Shown here: positions 12,266-16,511 of the stretch, piece by piece
Position numbering within the stretch: position 1 is the stretch's first letter
Layout: the number at the start of each line of letters is the position of its first letter
DNA from: JBFKUL01 sp041635755
GTDB taxonomy: Bacteria; Pseudomonadota; Gammaproteobacteria; Burkholderiales; SG8-39
Assembly (NCBI GenBank): GCA_041635755.1
Contig: JBFKUL010000033.1
Location: 1-16,511 of the forward strand
DNA: 16,511 nt
Direction: 5' to 3'
Program-made: the position numbers and the translations under genes
Notes under the pieces: model-generated
Database searches by the model: none
The model's input: only the letters and a program-made list of their open reading frames with translations
Told to the model about the DNA's origin: nothing

Positions 12266-14353
12266 ATGAACAAGAAAGTCCACACCAGCGCGAACTTCCT
12301 CAACCGGGAGCTCGGCATCCTCGAATTCAACCGCCGCGTGCTCGCACAGGCGGCCGACGATTCCGTGCCGGTGCTCGAGCGACTGCGCTTTCTCACCATC
12401 GTGTCGTCCAATCTCGACGAGTTCTTCGAGATCCGGGTGGCCGGCCTGAAAGAGCAGATCAAGCTCAACGTCCCCGAGCCGGGACCCGACGGCGCGAGCC
12501 CGGGAGAGATTTTCGCCATCGTCTCGCCTGCGGCGCATGCATTGGTTGCCGAGCAGTACAAGCTGCTGAACGACGTGCTGCTGCCGCGGCTCGCCGAGGC
12601 GGACGTGCATTTTCCGCGCCGCACGGACTGGACGCCGGCGCAGCGCGACTGGGTCCGCGGTTACTTCACGCGGGAAGTGCTGCCGGTGCTGACGCCGATC
12701 GGCCTGGATCCGGCGCATCCTTTCCCGCGCGTTTTCAACAAGAGCCTCAACTTCGCGATCGAGCTCGAGGGGCGCGACGCTTTCGGGCGCAGCTCGGGCG
12801 CGGCGATCGTGCAGGCGCCGCGAGTGCTGCCGCGCGTGATACGGCTGCCGCGCGAGATCTCGGGCGGGGAATACGCCTTCGCGTTCCTGTCCTCGATCAT
12901 GCATGCACACGTCGACGAGCTGTTTTCCGGCATGAAGGTGCTCGGCTGCTACCAGTTCCGCGTCACACGCAACTCGGACCTGTTCGTCGATGAGGAGGAG
13001 ATCAAGAACCTGCGCATCGCACTGCAGGGAGAGCTGCTGCATCGACACTTCGGCGACGCCGTGCGCCTGGAAGTCGCGGACAACTGCTCACCCGGCATGG
13101 TGGAGTTCCTGCTGCAGCAGTTTGGGCTTGACGAGCCCGACCTCTACCGGGTCGACGGTCCGGTGAACCTGTATCGCATGCGGGAGGTTCCGGACCAGGT
13201 CAATCGTCCGGATTTGAAGTACCCACCCTTCACTTCGGGACTGCCCGGTGCGCTCGAGAAGCGCGGCGGTGATCTGTTCGAGACGCTGGCGCGCGAGGAC
13301 GTGCTGCTGCATCACCCGTACCAGTCGTTCATTCCGGTGCTCGATTTCATCCGCACCACCGCGATCGACCCTCAGGTGGTGGCGATCAAGCAGACTGTTT
13401 ACCGGACCGGCACCGACTCCGAGCTGATGGAGATCCTGATCGACGCGGCGCGCCGCGGCAAGGAAGTCACCGTCGTGGTCGAGCTGATGGCGCGCTTCGA
13501 CGAGGAAGCGAATCTCAACTGGGCGGCGCGGCTCGAGGAGGTCGGCGCCCATGTGGTGTACGGTGTGGTCGGTCACAAGACGCACGCCAAGATGGCGCTC
13601 GTCGTGCGGCGCGAGGAGGGCCCGAGCGGCAAGGTGCTCAGGCGCTACACGCATCTCGCGACCGGCAACTACCACCCCAAGACCGCGCGCCAGTACACCG
13701 ATTTCGGCCTGCTCACCGCGAACGAGGAGTTGTGCGGCGACGTGAACGAGGTGTTCAAGCAGCTCACGGGACTGGGTCGCGCGAGCCGCCTGCGCCATGT
13801 CTGGCAATCGCCGTTCACGCTGCACAAGCGCATCATCGGCGCGATCCGCAACGAAGCGCGCGTGGCCCGGGAAGGAGGGTCCGCCCGCATCATCGCGAAG
13901 ATGAACGCGCTGCTTGAGCCGGCGATCATCGACGAGCTGTACGCCGCCTCGCAGGCCGGGGTGAAGATCGATCTCATCGTGCGCGGCGTGTGCGCACTCA
14001 AGCCCGGCATCACGGGGCTCTCGGAGAACATCCGCGTACGCTCGATCATCGGACGCTTTCTCGAGCACACGCGCGTGTTCTTCTTCCACAACGAAGGCGC
14101 CGAGGAGGTCTACCTCTCGAGCGCCGACTGGATGGACCGGAATTTCTTCCGGCGCATCGAGCTGTGCTTTCCGGTGATCGACCCGGCGCTCAAGCGCCGC
14201 GTGATGCGCGAGGGCCTGCAGCCCTACCTCGATGACAACTGCCAGGCCTGGGAGATGGATGCCGAAGGCCGATACACGCAGGCCAAGCCGCGCCGCGGCC
14301 GGCGGCGCGCCGCGCAGGAGGAACTGCTCTATACGCTCGCGACGCCGAGCTGA
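12266..14353 (+). CDS. ppk: Polyphosphate kinase 1
   Basis: A 695-residue PPK1 of the usual size. It reversibly moves the gamma phosphate of ATP onto polyphosphate. The N domain starts FLNRELGILEFNRRVL and has VSSNLDEFFEIRVAGLKEQ. The catalytic C domains carry KQTVYRTGTDSELMEIL, the autophosphorylated His of GHKTHAKMALVV (H440), YTHLATGNYHPKTARQYTDF, and the second essential His in LEHTRVFFFHN (H601). The start chosen is ATG 12266 (MNKKVHTSANF). The frame is open upstream to 12137, but those residues are not PPK-like. No SD is visible at 12266. TACACT at 12224-12229 could be a -10, giving a leader of about 30 nt. dgkA follows 32 nt downstream. Confidence 0.97.
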   Translation: MNKKVHTSANFLNRELGILEFNRRVLAQAADDSVPVLERLRFLTIVSSNLDEFFEIRVAGLKEQIKLNVPEPGPDGASPGEIFAIVSPAAHALVAEQYKLLNDVLLPRLAEADVHFPRRTDWTPAQRDWVRGYFTREVLPVLTPIGLDPAHPFPRVFNKSLNFAIELEGRDAFGRSSGAAIVQAPRVLPRVIRLPREISGGEYAFAFLSSIMHAHVDELFSGMKVLGCYQFRVTRNSDLFVDEEEIKNLRIALQGELLHRHFGDAVRLEVADNCSPGMVEFLLQQFGLDEPDLYRVDGPVNLYRMREVPDQVNRPDLKYPPFTSGLPGALEKRGGDLFETLAREDVLLHHPYQSFIPVLDFIRTTAIDPQVVAIKQTVYRTGTDSELMEILIDAARRGKEVTVVVELMARFDEEANLNWAARLEEVGAHVVYGVVGHKTHAKMALVVRREEGPSGKVLRRYTHLATGNYHPKTARQYTDFGLLTANEELCGDVNEVFKQLTGLGRASRLRHVWQSPFTLHKRIIGAIRNEARVAREGGSARIIAKMNALLEPAIIDELYAASQAGVKIDLIVRGVCALKPGITGLSENIRVRSIIGRFLEHTRVFFFHNEGAEEVYLSSADWMDRNFFRRIELCFPVIDPALKRRVMREGLQPYLDDNCQAWEMDAEGRYTQAKPRRGRRRAAQEELLYTLATPS

Positions 14354-14366
14354 TCCGCGCGCGCAG

Positions 14367-14375
14367 TGCTATAGT
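14367..14375 (+). promoter_or_regulatory. Extended -10 promoter directly before dgkA
   Basis: TG-C-TATAGT is a strong extended -10 that ends 10 nt before the dgkA ATG, so the transcript would have only about 3-4 nt of leader. The -35 region (GAGCTG at 14347-14352) is weak, as is common with extended -10 promoters. No SD is found before dgkA. Confidence 0.5.
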
Positions 14376-14385
14376 CGCCCGCGCC

Positions 14386-14754
14386 ATGGAAAGCCCGCAT
14401 AAAGGCGCGACCGGCCTGCGTCGGCTGCTGAACGCCACGCGATTCTCGCTCGAAGGCATCGCCGAGGCCGCACGGCGTGAGGAAGCGTTTCGGCAGGAGC
14501 TGGTTCTCGCGGTCGTGCTGGTACCGTTGGGCCTCTGGCTCGGCAGCGACGGCGTCGAGCGCACGCTGCTGGTCGGCAGCATCCTGCTCGTCCTGATCGT
14601 CGAGCTGCTCAATTCCGCGATCGAGGCGACGATCGATCGCGTATCGCTCGAAGAGCACGCGCTCGCCAAACGCGCCAAGGACTACGGCAGCGCGGCGGTC
14701 ATGTTTGCGCTTGTCCTCGCGGCCTCGACCTGGCTGCTCGTGCTGCTGTACTGA
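14386..14754 (+). CDS. dgkA: Diacylglycerol kinase (prokaryotic DgkA)
   Basis: A 122-residue small integral-membrane kinase, the family's normal length. It has an amphipathic N-terminus, then EEAFRQELVLAVVL, ELLNSAIEATIDRVSLEEH (the conserved active-site segment with the catalytic Glu and the Asn) and AKDYGSAAVMFALVL, spread over three membrane helices (about 38-55, 60-82 and 100-121). It phosphorylates diacylglycerol to phosphatidic acid, recycling the diacylglycerol left by head-group transfer to periplasmic glucans. It has its own likely promoter between ppk and the ATG, and read-through from ppk is also possible. A hairpin terminator follows at once. Confidence 0.95.
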   Translation: MESPHKGATGLRRLLNATRFSLEGIAEAARREEAFRQELVLAVVLVPLGLWLGSDGVERTLLVGSILLVLIVELLNSAIEATIDRVSLEEHALAKRAKDYGSAAVMFALVLAASTWLLVLLY

Positions 14755-14755
14755 A

Positions 14756-14775
14756 AAGGGCCCCGCAGGGCCCTT
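14756..14775. terminator. Bidirectional hairpin terminator between dgkA and the YceI gene
   Basis: AAGGGCCC (14756-14763), loop CGCA, GGGCCCTT (14768-14775): a perfect 8-bp stem. It begins 2 nt after the dgkA stop and lies 26 nt beyond the YceI stop. On the minus strand it is followed by TTTTC including stem bases, which serves the YceI transcript better. On the plus strand the tail is only TT then GGATTC. Confidence 0.7.
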
Positions 14776-14801
14776 GGATTCACACTCGTCATTCAGCCGC
14801 C

Positions 14802-15389
14802 CTACTGCTTGTAGGCCTCGAAGCCGATAAACAACCGGACCTCGTCGCTGATCGCGGGCAAGCCGAACTTCATGCCGAAATCGCTGCGCTTGAGCACCCC
14901 TTGCGCGTCGCCGCCACACATCTCCCTTTTGTTGAAGGGGTGCGAGCCGCATCGCCAGTGAGAAACCGTCAGGGTCAGCGGCTTGGTGACGCCGAGCATC
15001 GTGAACTGGCCTTCTACGGTCGCCGGGGCATCGCCAGCGAACTTTACTGCGGTCGCCTTATAGGTCATGCGCGGAAACTCCGTGACATTGAAAAAATCGG
15101 CACCGCGCAGATGCTCGTCGCGCGAACGCGGACGGCTGCCCTTGTCGTTGTCGCCCGTGGTGATCGTGGCCGCCTCGATCGTCACATCGAGCGAGGCGCT
15201 CTTCGCCGCCTTGTCGAGCGTGAAGGTGCCCGTCGACTTGTCGAAGCGCCCCCAGATCGTCGCGAAGCCGAAGTGGCTGACGCCGAAATGCGAGTAAGAG
15301 TGGATCGGATCGATCACGTACGTCTCGGGTGCCGCGGCCACAGCGAGCGGCAGCGCCAGTACGGCAGCGGCCAGGATCGTTCTCTTCAT
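14802..15389 (-). CDS. YceI-family periplasmic lipid-binding-like protein
   Basis: A 195-residue protein with a clear Sec signal peptide (MKRTILAAAVLALPLAVAAA, cleavage near 20), so it is exported. The mature part is a YceI fold: YVIDPIHSYSHFGVSHFGF, WGRFDKSTGTFTLD, the HLRGADFFNVTEFPRMTYKA signature and VEGQFTMLGVTKPLTLTV. YceI proteins are lipocalin-like barrels that hold an isoprenoid chain; the physiological ligand is usually unproven. Two Cys (in HWRCGSHPF and REMCGGDA) may form a disulfide. A strong SD (AAGGAGA) precedes the ATG. It lies 36 nt after a polytopic membrane protein gene, probably co-transcribed. Confidence 0.93.
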   Translation of the reverse strand: MKRTILAAAVLALPLAVAAAPETYVIDPIHSYSHFGVSHFGFATIWGRFDKSTGTFTLDKAAKSASLDVTIEAATITTGDNDKGSRPRSRDEHLRGADFFNVTEFPRMTYKATAVKFAGDAPATVEGQFTMLGVTKPLTLTVSHWRCGSHPFNKREMCGGDAQGVLKRSDFGMKFGLPAISDEVRLFIGFEAYKQ

Positions 15390-15425
15390 TTTGCAATCTC
15401 CTTGTTCAAGGTGAGGGGCAGAACA

Positions 15426-16253
15426 TCAGCTTCCGGAACGGCTTGCGAGCCACGCGAGCGCGCATGCGCCCGCCGCAACCGAGCACGTGTAAAGCGAGGC
15501 GACTACAACTTGCAATGCCGGGGGCGTACGCTCGGGCAGCGGAAGGCGCGCCACGATCGGCACCAGGGCGAACACTGCGAGAGAATACCAGGGCAATTTG
15601 GCCAGCAGCATCGCCGCCGCCGCGAGCAGCGGCGCGAGTACCGATACCGTGAGTGTGAGCGAGGTACCCGCGACAACGCGTTTTCCGAGGAGCATCACGA
15701 CGAGCAAGAAGCCGCCGCATGCGGCGCCGAGTGCGAGGCCATATTGGCCAATCAGCGCCGAGGCACCGAGCACGGCGCCGATGCCCACGCCTAAGCCCAT
15801 GGCCAGACCCACGGCGCCGGCTCGAATCGGCATCGCGTGCAGAGTCAGTGTAAAGGCCACGCACCACAGAACATACACGCTGATTCCCGCCCCATACACG
15901 AGCGCCTCGGCAAGCGGTTTCTGCACCAGTACGGTCCAGAACACCCACGCCGAGGCGGCTCCGAACAGGGTACCCAGTATCACACCGGCGGAGCGCGTGG
16001 GCTTGAAGGCGAGGTCGGCGAGCAGGCCGATCACGGGTGCAAGCATGCCCAAAACGACCACCTTGCGGGTTGCGGTCAGCGTCTCGAAGGAGAAATTGCC
16101 GATCAGGAAGACCGCGGCGAGGAATCCGGCGATGGCACCGAGCCCTGAGAGGCGCAACGGAACCGCCAAGGTCGCGACCCCCAAGCCCACGACAAAGGGC
16201 GCGACGCCGCCCTGGACTGCAGGATGTGCAAGCAATTCCTCCAACGAAGTCAC
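15426..16253 (-). CDS. Polytopic membrane protein of unknown function
   Basis: A 275-residue, very hydrophobic protein with about 8-10 membrane helices. The clearest are at about 17-38, 40-56, 63-83, 88-109, 116-140, 144-165, 171-190, 199-236 (perhaps two) and 246-270. Several helices are Gly/Ala-rich (GLAMGLGVGIGAVLGAS). I recognise no transporter signature or catalytic motif and give no function. The start is uncertain: GTG at 16253 has its purine run touching the codon, while TTG at 16242-16244 (272 aa) has GGGAG at 8 nt spacing and is the better initiation site. It lies 68 nt after relA and 36 nt before the YceI gene. Confidence 0.75.
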   Translation of the reverse strand: MTSLEELLAHPAVQGGVAPFVVGLGVATLAVPLRLSGLGAIAGFLAAVFLIGNFSFETLTATRKVVVLGMLAPVIGLLADLAFKPTRSAGVILGTLFGAASAWVFWTVLVQKPLAEALVYGAGISVYVLWCVAFTLTLHAMPIRAGAVGLAMGLGVGIGAVLGASALIGQYGLALGAACGGFLLVVMLLGKRVVAGTSLTLTVSVLAPLLAAAAMLLAKLPWYSLAVFALVPIVARLPLPERTPPALQVVVASLYTCSVAAGACALAWLASRSGS

Positions 16254-16321
16254 TCCCGGGATTTATTGGGCGGCGCACCCTGGACAAACAGCGAAGGGCG
16301 AGATTGTATTCCACTTCGTCT

Positions 16322-16511
16322 TCACGTTCGTGCGACCCGAATAACGCCCGAAACGTCCTTAACTATGCCAAGCGCGCGTCGCAGCTGCGCCAGGTCGCCG
16401 ACCTCGAACGTGAAGCGCATGAAGGCGATCTCGTCACGGCTTTGCGTGCGCACGGCCGTGACGTTGATGCGCTCGCGCGCCAGTGCGTCGCCGATATCGC
16501 GCAGCAGCCCG
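16322..16511 (-). CDS. relA: RelA/SpoT-type (p)ppGpp synthetase, C-terminal end (partial)
   Basis: The last 62 residues before TGA are visible; the gene enters from the right edge. They read as the C-terminal ACT domain of long RelA/SpoT proteins: GLLRDIGDALARERINVTAV, then MRFTFEVGDLAQLRRALGIV and the end VSGVIRVART. This domain regulates the N-terminal synthetase and hydrolase and contacts the ribosome. RelA is preferred over SpoT because relA is commonly found near tRNA-Val and thrS in betaproteobacteria, but the ACT domain alone does not separate them. Confidence 0.8.
   Translation of the reverse strand, partial: GLLRDIGDALARERINVTAVRTQSRDEIAFMRFTFEVGDLAQLRRALGIVKDVSGVIRVART

Noticed and set aside
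12029..13048. A 339-codon minus-strand frame overlapping the ppk N-terminal half and the ppx start
   Set aside because: It is a shadow of ppk with His/Arg-rich low-information sequence, and it includes the ppx start region in another frame.
15406..16314. A 302-codon minus-strand frame overlapping the 275-residue membrane protein
   Set aside because: The product is Arg-rich and protein-unlike, while the chosen frame gives regular hydrophobic helices typical of a membrane protein.
1..16511. CRISPR arrays, insertion sequences, phage or toxin-antitoxin loci
   Set aside because: No spaced direct repeats, transposase or integrase motifs, terminal inverted repeats with target duplications or toxin-antitoxin gene pairs were seen. 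The window is nearly filled by recognised genes.

Overview
The window is a GC-rich proteobacterial chromosome segment and reads as ordinary core genome. The gene order relA - tRNA-Val - thrS - infC - rpmI - rplT - pheS - pheT - ihfA - merR-like - tRNA-Pro, with ppx/ppk/dgkA nearby, most resembles a betaproteobacterium. I infer this from gene order and protein sequences and cannot name a genus. No insertion sequence, phage gene, CRISPR array or sign of recent transfer was seen.

Layout. Positions 1-7946 are a minus-strand translation operon, read from right to left: tRNA-Val(GAC) with its own promoter, a threonine-rich leader peptide and attenuator, thrS, infC (start codon ATA), rpmI, rplT, pheS, pheT, ihfA, a MerR-type regulator overlapping ihfA, and at the window edge the first 19 nt of a tRNA-Pro gene. 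Positions 8065-10601 are plus-strand: sixA, then a tight set of a small MscS-type channel, a 76-residue two-helix membrane protein and a YiiX/C92-type permuted NlpC/P60 enzyme. Positions 10587-14754 are polyphosphate and lipid metabolism: ppx (minus) divergent from ppk (plus), followed by dgkA. A bidirectional hairpin terminator separates dgkA from a minus-strand group at the right end: the C-terminal end of relA, a polytopic membrane protein of unknown function and a secreted YceI-family protein.

The most interesting element is the thrS leader (about 7678-7790, minus strand). A strong Shine-Dalgarno sequence, 8 nt before a GTG, opens a 10-codon ORF encoding MTQRTTTTGS: five Thr codons, four of them consecutive. 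It is followed by three mutually exclusive pairings (1:2, 2:3 and 3:4), and the last is a U-tailed intrinsic terminator 20 nt before the thrS start. This is the layout of ribosome-mediated transcription attenuation responding to charged tRNA-Thr. It differs from Escherichia coli, where ThrRS represses thrS translation directly. No promoter is apparent between tRNA-Val and this leader, so the tRNA and the synthetase operon may share one transcript whose end is set by the attenuator. Other regulatory points are the ATA start of infC, which fits IF3 autoregulation, a structured leader before rpmI, and a hairpin before pheS with no Phe-rich leader peptide.
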